Made by a program: the position numbers and the translations under genes. A stretch of 64,000 nucleotides of DNA from Methylophaga sp. OBS1 (GTDB lineage: Bacteria; Pseudomonadota; Gammaproteobacteria; Nitrosococcales; Methylophagaceae): positions 248,001 to 312,000 of the forward strand of contig NZ_JAPDMS010000003.1 in assembly GCF_026319365.1 (NCBI RefSeq). Direction: 5' to 3'. The notes under the pieces were generated by a model. It did not search any database. It was not told where the DNA came from and saw only the letters and a list, made by a program, of their open reading frames with translations. Shown here piece after piece: positions 35,548 to 43,929 of this stretch. Numbering within the stretch: the first letter of the stretch is position 1; the number at the start of each line of letters is the position of its first letter.

Positions 35548-36438
35548 ATGGCGCGCCGTAAGAAACACGAAGAACATGAGAATCATGAACGCTGGTTGGT
35601 TTCCTACGCCGACTTCATCACGCTGTTGTTTGCGTTTTTTGTCGTGATGTACTCGATTTCCGCGGTTAATGAGGGCAAATACCGCGTGTTGTCGGAAACC
35701 CTGAAAGCCGTATTTTCTGAACCGGTGCGAAGCGAGAACCCCATCCAGGTTGGTGAAATCAGTCGAGGCGTGGGTCCGGAATCCCCTTCACCCGGCGATC
35801 CGTTGGAACCGGAATACCAGATTGAACTCCCTATAGTTGAGAGTGTGCCCCCTCCAGCCAGTGCCGAGGATGTCAAAACCATCAATGACCTGTCCCAGCA
35901 GTTTAGCTCTGCACTATCTGACCTGATTGATTCAGAGGATGTCATTATCAAGCAGGGTGATGACTGGCTGGAGTTGGAGATCAAATCCCGGGTTTTGTTT
36001 GAAAGTGGTGAAGCCCGACTTGAGCGGGCCGCCGTGCCCATCATCGGTGAAATCGCCGATATCCTGCAGAGTTCTGCCAACCCAATCCAGGTCGAAGGTT
36101 TCACCGATAATAATCCCATCAACACACCCCGCTTCCCATCCAACTGGGAGTTATCCGCTGCCCGCGCCGCCAGTGTGGTGCATTTGCTGGATCGCTATGG
36201 TGTGCAGCCGGGTCGGATGTCTGCTGCCGGCTTCGGCGAACATCGTCCGGTCGCCGATAACGACACGGAAGAAGGCCGCCAGAAAAACCGTCGCGTGGTT
36301 TTGGTGGTATTGGGCCGTGATGCCAGTCGCCGCAGCATGGAACTGTTCAATGCCGCCAACCCGCAACAGGCTGATGCTGACAATGAAGATATGACAGCCG
36401 GTGATGTTCCCATGACCAGCGGCGAGGCTACGCCATGA
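35548..36438 (+). CDS. motD: flagellar stator protein MotD (MotB family)
   Basis: Peptidoglycan-anchored stator subunit. The 296-aa protein has a short cytoplasmic N-terminus (ARRKKHEEHENHERWLVSYAD), one membrane helix with the conserved Asp of the proton channel (SYADFITLLFAFFVVMYSIS), and an OmpA-type C-terminal domain (VEGFTDNNPI, NWELSAARAASVV, GEHRPVADN). A low-complexity acidic tail follows. It overlaps the ParC gene by 4 bases. Confidence 0.93.
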   Translation: MARRKKHEEHENHERWLVSYADFITLLFAFFVVMYSISAVNEGKYRVLSETLKAVFSEPVRSENPIQVGEISRGVGPESPSPGDPLEPEYQIELPIVESVPPPASAEDVKTINDLSQQFSSALSDLIDSEDVIIKQGDDWLELEIKSRVLFESGEARLERAAVPIIGEIADILQSSANPIQVEGFTDNNPINTPRFPSNWELSAARAASVVHLLDRYGVQPGRMSAAGFGEHRPVADNDTEEGRQKNRRVVLVVLGRDASRRSMELFNAANPQQADADNEDMTAGDVPMTSGEATP

Positions 36439-37223
36439 GCATCTGGGCAGTCTGTAATCAGAAAGGCGGGGTAGCCAAAACCACCACCGTGATTTCGCTG
36501 GCCAGTATACTGGCACAGCGTGGCGAGTCGACCCTGATTCTGGACTTGGATCCACACGGCTCAATGACGACTTATCTTGGCTACGACCCTGATGCGATTG
36601 AAACCAGCATCTATACCCTGTTTCAGAAACTGGATGAAACACCCAAAGAGGCGATTTTCCAGAGCCTGAAAAAAACACGCCATGACAACATTTTCCTGTT
36701 GCCGGCTTCGACGGCAATGGCAACATTGGATCGCCAGTTAGGTGCCACGCAGGGCAAGGGCCTCGTTATCCGTAAAACTCTGAGCTTTTTCAAAGACCGC
36801 TTCCAGCATGTGTTTATCGATTGCCCACCGATGCTTGGTGTCCTGATGATCAATGCGCTGGCCGCCTGTGACCGCCTGTTGATTCCGGTTCAGACTGAAT
36901 TTCTGTCAATGAAAGGCTTGGAGCATATGCTGCATACGGTGTCGATGATCAATCATTCCCGCCGCAGTTCACTGCCCTATTTCATCATTCCCACCATGCA
37001 TGACAGTCGATCCAGGGCAGCCAGTGATATTTTGCAGCAGTTGCATGACCAGTATAAAGGACAGGTCTGGAATGATGTGGTGCCGGTCGATCCGGCATTC
37101 CGTGAAGCCAGTAAACGGGGGCTCCCCCTGCCAGAAATGGAGCCACAGGCAGAAGGCAGCCTGGCTTACCAGCGTCTGCTGGACCAGTTGATACAAACCG
37201 AGGCGCAGCGCTCCCATGGCTAA
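36435..37223 (+). CDS. parC: ParA-family ATPase for polar chemotaxis arrays (ParC-like)
   Basis: ParA/Soj-type ATPase, 262 residues, with deviant Walker A NQKGGVAKTTT (Lys10 and Lys15), LDLDPHGSMTTYLGY and DCPPMLGVLMINAL. In Vibrio and Pseudomonas the gene at this position, between the motor genes and cheW, is ParC, which places chemotaxis arrays at the cell pole with ParP. The adjacent ParP-like gene supports that reading over plasmid or chromosome partitioning, since no parB is present. The name should not be confused with topoisomerase IV subunit ParC. It overlaps the next gene by 8 bases. Confidence 0.88.
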   Translation: MSIWAVCNQKGGVAKTTTVISLASILAQRGESTLILDLDPHGSMTTYLGYDPDAIETSIYTLFQKLDETPKEAIFQSLKKTRHDNIFLLPASTAMATLDRQLGATQGKGLVIRKTLSFFKDRFQHVFIDCPPMLGVLMINALAACDRLLIPVQTEFLSMKGLEHMLHTVSMINHSRRSSLPYFIIPTMHDSRSRAASDILQQLHDQYKGQVWNDVVPVDPAFREASKRGLPLPEMEPQAEGSLAYQRLLDQLIQTEAQRSHG

Positions 37224-37869
37224 GACACAAATCTACCAGCAGAAAGACGCGCTATCAGTCTATTTCCGGGATATGCTGGCTGAAACCAGGCATGTGGACG
37301 AGATACCGGCGCCCGTGACCGACAAGTCCCCTGCAGACATTAAGTCTGGTGCAGATACAGAGGCAACGCCCACAACGTCAACGCATGAAGCGGCTGCCTC
37401 CGAGGTCGATTCTGCACTGGGCCAGGAGACGACATCCGTCGTTTCAAGCCATAAATTACTGCTCTGTCAAGTTGCCGGGATCAAACTCGCTTTTGAAGTC
37501 TCTATGCTGAGTAATATTGTGCATTGGCCAAAATCAGGCCTGAACCAACTACCGGGTCGACAGGATTGGCAACTGGGTTTGTTCCGTGATCGTGAGCGAT
37601 CAGTCGAAGTCATTGATATTCGTCACCTGCTGCAGTCTGCCCCGTCTCCTGTCGAACAGCCCAGTTTCATTTTATTGATGGCTGAACGCCATATTGGCAT
37701 TGCCTGTGACGGCATCAACCAGATTATCAATATAGACAATGACCAGATTAACTGGCGCCGTGATACAACACAGCGCCCCTGGTTCAGCGGTGTTATTGCC
37801 GACTCCATGCATAGTATTCTTGACCTTCCCGCGCTCTTTACGGCACTGGAAAAAGGCGAGATGGCATGA
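37216..37869 (+). CDS. parP: CheW-domain array-localisation protein (ParP-like)
   Basis: The 217-aa protein has an N-terminal segment (about 1-75: YQQKDALSVYFRDMLAE then acidic low-complexity sequence) and a C-terminal CheW-like domain from about residue 78 (LLLCQVAGIKLAFEVSMLSNIVHW to the end). In Vibrio and Pseudomonas, ParP links ParC and CheA to hold arrays at the pole. Domain layout and position between parC and cheW match. Only the domain is evident from sequence; the localisation role is taken from the family. Confidence 0.85.
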   Translation: MAKTQIYQQKDALSVYFRDMLAETRHVDEIPAPVTDKSPADIKSGADTEATPTTSTHEAAASEVDSALGQETTSVVSSHKLLLCQVAGIKLAFEVSMLSNIVHWPKSGLNQLPGRQDWQLGLFRDRERSVEVIDIRHLLQSAPSPVEQPSFILLMAERHIGIACDGINQIINIDNDQINWRRDTTQRPWFSGVIADSMHSILDLPALFTALEKGEMA

Positions 37870-37941
37870 AGTCTGCTTTGTATTCAACAAGATTAGCGAA
37901 GACTGTCAACAAACTGACGTTGCAGGCAAAAGGTTAGGGCC

Positions 37942-38415
37942 ATGAGCGAAAAAGACAATACAGCGGAAGATCCGGTACTGCAGTGGGTCACCTATCAGTT
38001 AGAGGATGAATATTACGGCATCAATGTCATGCAGGTGCAGGAAGTCCTTCGGCTATCGGAAATCGCCCCTGTACCAGGCGCGCCAAGCTACGTTCTGGGT
38101 ATCATTAACCTGCGCGGTAATGTCGTGACCGTGATTGATACCCGTGCCCGCTTTGGTCTGCCCCAGCAGGAAGCGACTGAAAATTCACGCATCATTATTG
38201 TTGAAGTGTCGGGACATGTGATTGGCATGCTGGTCGACTGCGTTGCCGAAGTGGTTTACCTGCACCAATCTGAGATTGACACAGCGCCCAATGTGAGTGA
38301 TGACAGTTCACGATTCATTCAAGGTGTCTGTAACCGTGACAAGTACCTGCTGATCCTGGTCGACGTGAACAAACTCCTGGATCAGGAAGAAATCACCGAC
38401 ATTGCCGGGTTCTAG
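37942..38415 (+). CDS. cheW: chemotaxis coupling protein CheW
   Basis: SH3-like adaptor joining receptors to CheA. The 157 residues form one CheW domain: VTYQLEDEYYGINVMQVQEV, PGAPSYVLGIINLRGNVVTVID, and VGVVVD-like GMLVDCVAEVV. It is 72 bases downstream of parP. Its stop is followed 17 bases later by a small accessory gene. Confidence 0.95.
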   Translation: MSEKDNTAEDPVLQWVTYQLEDEYYGINVMQVQEVLRLSEIAPVPGAPSYVLGIINLRGNVVTVIDTRARFGLPQQEATENSRIIIVEVSGHVIGMLVDCVAEVVYLHQSEIDTAPNVSDDSSRFIQGVCNRDKYLLILVDVNKLLDQEEITDIAGF

Positions 38416-38432
38416 TGGGCTGAAGTCATCCG

Positions 38433-38612
38433 ATGGCGGACGAAATCAGACCCACCATGCCGATTCCCCCGAGTCCTCCGGTGGCTCCCCCGCCGGAGGA
38501 CAAGCGGCGTGAACGGCAAAAACCGTCAGAAGATGAACATGAAGCCGAGGATAAACCGGCAGAAAAAGCCCCTGATGATGACAAAGGGGGCCACATAGAT
38601 GAATATGTTTAA
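38433..38612 (+). CDS. 59-aa charged protein of the cheW region
   Basis: Small gene starting ATG at 38433 and ending TAA at 38612. The protein is proline-rich at the start (PPSPPVAPPPEDKR), then very charged (SEDEHEAEDKPAEK), and ends GGHIDEYV. It has no membrane segment or known fold. The reading frame is open, the codon use resembles its neighbours, and the gene fits without overlap between cheW and the DUF2802-like gene. Function is unknown; an intrinsically disordered accessory of chemotaxis is possible. Confidence 0.6.
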   Translation: MADEIRPTMPIPPSPPVAPPPEDKRRERQKPSEDEHEAEDKPAEKAPDDDKGGHIDEYV

Positions 38613-38641
38613 CTGCGCCGCATTGGCGTAAGGAGCCGCAA

Positions 38642-39025
38642 ATGACTTTAGTCGTTGTGATAACTGTGATGAGTGCTGTGTTTCTGGTGATCGGCCTGGC
38701 GACTATGCACTTGATGAAACTGTACAAGCTGCAATCCGAGCGGATCCATACTCTGCAGAATCAACTCTCGGCCCTGTGTGAAGGCGCGGCTGGAACCGAT
38801 GACCGTATTCTCCGGTTTGAACAGACGCTGGCTAAGATCCGTGATCATCAGCATGCTATTGATCTGACCGCTAACAGCCAGCCGGCTTATGATCACGCCA
38901 TTCGCCTCGCACGCAAAGGCGCTGCCATCAATCAGTTGATTGATAACTGTAATCTCAGTGATGAAGAAGCTCATCTGATCAGTCGGCTGCACGGCCGCCA
39001 GGACAATCAGGCGGGCATGCACTAG
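38642..39025 (+). CDS. DUF2802-family membrane-anchored protein
   Basis: The 127-aa protein has one N-terminal membrane helix (about residues 3-22), a coiled region, and the DUF2802 C-terminal part with YDHAIRLARKGAAINQLIDNCNLSDEEAHLISRLHG. Members sit after cheW in Pseudomonas-type chemotaxis loci. Function is unknown. AAGGAG is 9 bases upstream of the ATG. The TAG stop is part of a CTAG shared with the stop of the convergent GGDEF/EAL gene. Confidence 0.82.
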   Translation: MTLVVVITVMSAVFLVIGLATMHLMKLYKLQSERIHTLQNQLSALCEGAAGTDDRILRFEQTLAKIRDHQHAIDLTANSQPAYDHAIRLARKGAAINQLIDNCNLSDEEAHLISRLHGRQDNQAGMH

Positions 39026-40872
39026 TTTTTTATTTTGCCGGGAGAGATATCTGGCTGAGGTTTACCGACCAGATAGCCCTGCACAAAATCGACGCCATAG
39101 CCCCGCAATAGCTCCATCGTGCTCTCACGTTCAACGAACTCCGCCACCGTTTTCTTACCCAGGCTGTGAGCGATATCAATCATCGATTTAACCAGTAACT
39201 GATCCACCGGGTCACTGTCCAGATCGGTAATAAAGCCACCGTCGATTTTCAGAATATCAACCGGAAAATGCTTGAGATAACTGTAGGAATTAAAACCGGC
39301 ACCGAAGTCATCCAGGGCAAAACGACAGCCAAGCGAACGCAGGCTGGTCACCATACGCTTGGTTAAATCAAAATTGGAAATGGCTGAGGTTTCGGTGATT
39401 TCAAACACCACCCGCTCCGGATCAATACCCGTCTGCTTGAGTTTGTTCTGCACCAGCGGGTAAAGCTTCTCATCCAGAAAGACGTTGCCGGACAGGTTTA
39501 TCGCAAAAGCAATGTGTTCGGGCATCGCGCGTAACAGATCCAGCGCATGGTCAACGACCCAGAAGTCAATCTGATGAATCAGCCCCATTGCCTCGGCGAC
39601 AGGAATGAATTCTTTCGGATAATACAGCACACCACCCTCGCCGCGCATTCTCAACAGGCATTCATAATGCGTGACCTCGGCACTCTCCAGCGCGAATATC
39701 GGTTGAAACTCAAGTAGGAAATGGCCTTCTTTCAGCGCCGCACGGATTCGCGGAGCCCATTGAACACTGTGGCGCAAGGTATGCATTTCCCGATCTTCCG
39801 GGTTATAGAAATGGACCCGGTTACGGCCGCGTTTTTTAGCGGTATAGCAGGCCTGGTTGGCATGCGACAGAATTTCGCCGACGGTGGTGATTTCACCCTG
39901 TGTGATCATTTTCACCCCGACACTCGCCGACAGGTGGTAGTGGTGACCATGGTGTTCAAAACTGTAACCATCAAACAGGTTTTTCAACCCTTCCGCCTGC
40001 TTGTGAACTGTTGTCTCATCGGTGTTATCCACCAACACAGCGAACTCATCAGAACCAATTCGCACCAGGGTATCGTTGACCCGGAAAAAGCGACGCAGGG
40101 TATTGGCCACCTGAACCAGCAGATTATCACCGGCTTCATGGCCTTCGGCATCATTGAGCACTTTGAAGCTGTCGAGATCGATGTAAAACAGGGCGCTAGT
40201 GCTCATAAAATTACGCACCTGAGTCAGGCTCAAATCCAGAGACTGTTCCAGTCGGCGCCGGTTAGCAAGACCGGTTAAATCATCGTGACTCACTGAAAAC
40301 TGGAGTCTGGCTTCCATCACCTTGAGATTGGCCAGCTCGTCTTCCAGCTGCAACTGATGCTGAAAACTGACATCGCGCTCTCGCTTCACCGCCAGTGCTG
40401 TCATAATCGCCGGTGGCAATGATTCCGCAGTCATCGGATGATAGAGCAGAGAAGTGACACCATGCCCCAGATCAGTCAGCACCTGGGCGTGGTCCCAATG
40501 GGATTCTCGACACAGACGGATAATCGGTATCAGACGCCACTCATCGAACTGATCCATCATCAAGCGGGTGGCTTCGGCATCAAAACCGGGCAAATCATCA
40601 TCCACGATTAGCAAATCGACATCACAACGATCATCGTGAATACCTTGTCGCAGCATTTGCAGCACACCGTCACCATCAGCGGCAGTATCAATCTGGCTGA
40701 AGCCACTGACCTGAAGCAGGGTCTTAGTGAAAGCAGTGTCAGCAGCACGACTGCCACCGATAATGATTTTGGCATCAAGGAGATCAGCGACAGCGGCAGA
40801 CGATGCCGGGTCGCTCTCACTCAAGTCTGCCCCTGGTCGCAGCGGCAAACGATCCTTGATTTCCGTCTTCAT
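39022..40872 (-). CDS. GGDEF/EAL cyclic-di-GMP protein with degenerate receiver
   Basis: The 616 residues are arranged as receiver-like, GGDEF and EAL domains. The first 165 have receiver fold features (VDDDLPG near 90-96) but lack the usual Asp pair at the start (IIIGGS) and have His in place of the conserved Lys (LLYHPMT), so phosphorylation is doubtful. The GGDEF signature is GSDEF at 273-277. The EAL domain has ECLLR at 404-408, ETSAI, LDDFGAG, LKIDG and VQGY, so phosphodiesterase activity is likely while cyclase activity is uncertain. It is beside motility genes and could tune the swim-or-stick decision. Confidence 0.9.
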   Translation of the reverse strand: MKTEIKDRLPLRPGADLSESDPASSAAVADLLDAKIIIGGSRAADTAFTKTLLQVSGFSQIDTAADGDGVLQMLRQGIHDDRCDVDLLIVDDDLPGFDAEATRLMMDQFDEWRLIPIIRLCRESHWDHAQVLTDLGHGVTSLLYHPMTAESLPPAIMTALAVKRERDVSFQHQLQLEDELANLKVMEARLQFSVSHDDLTGLANRRRLEQSLDLSLTQVRNFMSTSALFYIDLDSFKVLNDAEGHEAGDNLLVQVANTLRRFFRVNDTLVRIGSDEFAVLVDNTDETTVHKQAEGLKNLFDGYSFEHHGHHYHLSASVGVKMITQGEITTVGEILSHANQACYTAKKRGRNRVHFYNPEDREMHTLRHSVQWAPRIRAALKEGHFLLEFQPIFALESAEVTHYECLLRMRGEGGVLYYPKEFIPVAEAMGLIHQIDFWVVDHALDLLRAMPEHIAFAINLSGNVFLDEKLYPLVQNKLKQTGIDPERVVFEITETSAISNFDLTKRMVTSLRSLGCRFALDDFGAGFNSYSYLKHFPVDILKIDGGFITDLDSDPVDQLLVKSMIDIAHSLGKKTVAEFVERESTMELLRGYGVDFVQGYLVGKPQPDISPGKIKN

Positions 40873-41035
40873 TTAATTATCGTCGCTACATCAGGGTGAC
40901 CAAAAAGGATATGGTTTGACGATATATTTTTTATATATAAAAATCAACACTTAATGAGATTTTTATAATGCTATTTATAAGGTTTTTTGTGACCCAGTCG
41001 AGAAATTCAGGATCATTACCTGATTAAATTAACGG
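40873..41035. other. AT-rich 163-bp gap upstream of the GGDEF/EAL gene
   Basis: The gap is rich in T-A runs with several overlapping TATA-like sequences (for example TATATATAA around 40932-40941). On the minus strand these could supply the promoter of the GGDEF/EAL gene, but no single -35/-10 pair stands out. A weak dyad TCAGG / CCTGA near 41010 may close the FhlB-like transcript. Confidence 0.3.
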
Positions 41036-41329
41036 TTACCGCTCGGAATTTTCCTTTTTATTTACAGGCACTTTGCCCGAGACCAGATAGGCATACGCAA
41101 TCACCTCAGCAATAACCCGATATAGCATCGGTGGAATCTCTTCGCCCAGGCTTAAGTCACTTAATAACTCGGCTAACAGCGCATCTTCCCTGAGCGGGAT
41201 ATTATGTTCTCTGGCTATTCTCAGGATTTCCTCAGCAATGGCGCCTTCACCGCTGGCAGTAACGATGGGGGCATTTTCGCCATCATATTGCAGGGCAATG
41301 GCGCGCAGAATGTCATCTCTTTCACTCAT
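41036..41329 (-). CDS. orphan FlhB C-terminal domain protein (FhlB-like)
   Basis: The 97 residues resemble only the cytoplasmic C-terminal part of FlhB: ALQYDGENAPIVTASGEGAIAEEILRIAREHNIPLREDALL and IPPMLYRVIAEVIAYAYLV. There is no membrane region and no NPTH cleavage motif. The start at 41329 (MSERDD) is used because it overlaps the fliK-like stop by 4 bases (ATGA). Proteins like this accompany fliK in several gammaproteobacteria and may modulate the substrate-specificity switch; that role is inference. Confidence 0.82.
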   Translation of the reverse strand: MSERDDILRAIALQYDGENAPIVTASGEGAIAEEILRIAREHNIPLREDALLAELLSDLSLGEEIPPMLYRVIAEVIAYAYLVSGKVPVNKKENSER

Positions 41330-42987
41330 ACTGAAATATCCAGCAAATGATGTGGCAGACTGACTTCTGGCTCGATCGTCAGCGGTTTGACCGGGGCTTG
41401 TCGGCAACTGAGAAGGCTCACATTGACACCCAGCTTTTCAAGACGTTGATTCAGTTCATTGATGTGACGAGACAGTAATTCAGTACTTTCCTGTCGTTCC
41501 GCCAATATCAGTACCTGTACATCCTGCTGATGCAACGTGATTCTTGCCTGCATCGGGCCCAGATTCTGCGTCTCCAGATTCAGTTGAACCTGCCAGATAG
41601 CCTCATCTTCCTGATTGCTATTGCTGCCATGCTGCTCCAGCCGCATCTGCAGCATCTCCAGTTGCTGTTTATCTTTCACCGGCAAATCAAACAACCAGAC
41701 GTTACTACTGGGACTATCCGGATCACGTAGCATCGACAACTGGTTGAACTGTATTCGTGCTGACGCCGACTCCACGTCACGTAACAGCTCTCTCAATATC
41801 TGCCATTCCGCCGCTCTGATAGCGGCCTGCTGAGCCGGTGCGCCCGCCATTTCTCTCGCCTGAATAAATGCCTGCACTCCGGTCAGGTTGGCGGACTGCG
41901 ATGGCTGAGCGGCAACCGGTGGTGTCTGGGTGTTTTGTCCGGCTAATCCGGACAAAAGTCCCAGTAATAATTGCATCGGTGTCTGACCACGACTCGCCAG
42001 CGCGGGTGGTACCTGAGCGGGCAGGTTTCTGAATTCCTGTGGCGTGCTGATTAACTGGCGCAGCGCTGTTTGTACTTCAGCAGGCAGCTTCTGCATCAAT
42101 TGTGGATTATCCAGCACACGCGTCTGTCCAGGCTGGGCCAATTCCGTTCTGAGTTGCTGGGCAAGTTGCAGCAGATTGGCTTTCAGATCCTGTCCGACAA
42201 TGCTTTGGTCAGCACCATTTTTCAGCCGGTTTTCCAGAAACAAACCACTGTTATTCAGCGCCTGACGAAGCCCCTCCGCCTGCTGTAGATTCTGACGCTC
42301 ACTCAGCCCCTGCATTAGCTGGGTCAGACTCTGCCTGACCGGTTCGGACAATGTCATCGAGGAAGGTAATTGACCGAGGGTCGTCAAACTGGCTGCTGTA
42401 CGGTTAAATTGCGGTAATAAATCCCGCTGGTATTGCTGAATCAGTTCCGCCCGGGTGGATGACCCTGCTTTGAGTTGCACTGCCAGTGGCTGCTCCTGCA
42501 ATACTGCCAATGCCAGGCGTTGACCAGGGCGGAAGTTCTGATTTATCTGGCTGATATCGACTTCAATCTGCGATGGCAGTCTGGGCATGCCTGTCATCGC
42601 AGCTTGGCTTGCAAGGGGAGCAGCCAATGTCGGCGCCACCAGTAAACGGTTCTGCGCCAGCAGTTTGATGACTTCTACCGCAACTTGCTGGCCCTGTCTC
42701 AGCAATGCAGCAGGCTGAAAACTCTCGCCAGTCGCCGCACTGATACGAATCACAGGTTTGCCATTCTCAACCGCGCGTTCAAGCTGCACAGACTGACCTG
42801 GCTGCAGTGCCTGGCGAGTGTTCAACTGATACTGATTGTCACCTATCTGCACCCGGACTGTGTCTGCCGACACACGCGCGAGCACAGTCGCTTGCACCCG
42901 TTGCCCTTCTGCAACAGCAGCAAGCAAGCGTGTAGAGACATCCCTGACGACTTCCGGTTGCTGACCGGATGAGGGATTTATTTGCAT
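41326..42987 (-). CDS. fliK: flagellar hook-length control protein, FliK-like
   Basis: The 553 residues show a glutamine-rich, low-complexity N-terminal and central region with repeated QP/AQ stretches, and a C-terminal hook-control domain (about 460-540) with IWQVQLNLETQNLGPMQARITL and the later helical segment. FliK is the secreted ruler that triggers the FlhB switch when the hook is full length. Coupling to the FlhB-like gene fits that pathway. FliK proteins vary widely, and this one lies outside the main flagellar operons of the window, so the alternative is a second FliK-like paralogue. Confidence 0.8.
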   Translation of the reverse strand: MQINPSSGQQPEVVRDVSTRLLAAVAEGQRVQATVLARVSADTVRVQIGDNQYQLNTRQALQPGQSVQLERAVENGKPVIRISAATGESFQPAALLRQGQQVAVEVIKLLAQNRLLVAPTLAAPLASQAAMTGMPRLPSQIEVDISQINQNFRPGQRLALAVLQEQPLAVQLKAGSSTRAELIQQYQRDLLPQFNRTAASLTTLGQLPSSMTLSEPVRQSLTQLMQGLSERQNLQQAEGLRQALNNSGLFLENRLKNGADQSIVGQDLKANLLQLAQQLRTELAQPGQTRVLDNPQLMQKLPAEVQTALRQLISTPQEFRNLPAQVPPALASRGQTPMQLLLGLLSGLAGQNTQTPPVAAQPSQSANLTGVQAFIQAREMAGAPAQQAAIRAAEWQILRELLRDVESASARIQFNQLSMLRDPDSPSSNVWLFDLPVKDKQQLEMLQMRLEQHGSNSNQEDEAIWQVQLNLETQNLGPMQARITLHQQDVQVLILAERQESTELLSRHINELNQRLEKLGVNVSLLSCRQAPVKPLTIEPEVSLPHHLLDISV

Positions 42988-43053
42988 GGATACGCTATCA
43001 GTTCAAACATAATGCTAGTATAGCAATGAGTAGATTGCGCAGAGCAACGGGCA

Positions 43054-43929
43054 ATGAATCATTCATATGGACAATGGTATCTTCGCAGAAACGGAGAGAT
43101 TTCCGGGCCTTTTAATGCGTCGGTGATCACTAAGCACTTGCAGATCGGCAGGCTATCCATGGAGGATGAAGTCTCTGCTGACAGTGAGCATTGGTTGCCA
43201 CTGGCAAAACAACCGGCATTGCATCCAAGCCGGGATGACACTGACAAAGCCCGCCGCTATCTTGACGAGCGTACCGGACTGGATCGACGTAACAAGCGGA
43301 AAGCCCCTCCCCGGGAAGCGCGCAAAAGACGCGGGGATCGACGTTCACCTGAAGCCGAAGAGACCCAGTCACATCGTGCTTTACGACGATATCTGATGCA
43401 GCAGTTCCGTCAGCGAAAAGAAAAAATGTTCTGGCCGCTGCTGATGACTTTTGTCCTGTTGCTGGCGCTGACCATGATGGCGACGCTCTACCCCACCAAA
43501 ATTCCGGTCCCCATGCCTAATTGCTCGGCACCGGCTGCGCCCGGCGTGAACTGGAATAATTGTCTGAAACCCGATCTTTCTCTGAACGGCAGCGATCTCA
43601 GCAATGCCAGCTTCCGCAACAGTCAGATGGTCAGGGCCGACTTGATGAATACTCTGCTAAGCAACGCCGACCTGGCTTACGTCAACCTGCATCAGGCTAA
43701 TCTCAGTTACAGTAACTTGAGTCAGGCCAGTCTTTTCGGCAGTCAGTTGACCGAAGCCGATCTTGCTTACGCGGATTTGAGCGGGGCGGATCTTGCCTAT
43801 GCCGACCTCAGTAACGCCAAACTGGGTGGTGCTGAACTCAGAGGAGCACGGCTGGATAAAGCCATCTGGATTGATGGGCGGGAATGTGCCCAGGGTTCTG
43901 TCGGTGAGTGTTTGCTCTCAAGCCAGTAG
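43054..43929 (+). CDS. GYF_2-like, single-TM, pentapeptide-repeat protein
   Basis: The 291-aa protein joins three parts. Residues 7-55 (QWYLRRNGEISGPFNASVI, then SADSEHWLPLAKQPAL) resemble a GYF_2 domain. A basic linker (DRRNKRKAPPREARKRRG) and a membrane helix at about 129-147 follow. The last half is a run of pentapeptide repeats (LSNADLAYVNL, ADLAYADLSGADLAYADLS, NAKLGGAELRGARL), forming a right-handed helix likely on the periplasmic side. Such proteins often bind partners by surface mimicry. Function is unknown, and the domain mix is uncommon. The last 12 bases overlap the convergent YjdF-like gene. Confidence 0.72.
   Translation: MNHSYGQWYLRRNGEISGPFNASVITKHLQIGRLSMEDEVSADSEHWLPLAKQPALHPSRDDTDKARRYLDERTGLDRRNKRKAPPREARKRRGDRRSPEAEETQSHRALRRYLMQQFRQRKEKMFWPLLMTFVLLLALTMMATLYPTKIPVPMPNCSAPAAPGVNWNNCLKPDLSLNGSDLSNASFRNSQMVRADLMNTLLSNADLAYVNLHQANLSYSNLSQASLFGSQLTEADLAYADLSGADLAYADLSNAKLGGAELRGARLDKAIWIDGRECAQGSVGECLLSSQ

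Noticed and set aside
40916..40941. TTGACG plus TATAAA as a plus-strand promoter
   Set aside because: The spacer is 14 bases and no plus-strand gene follows for 2 kb.
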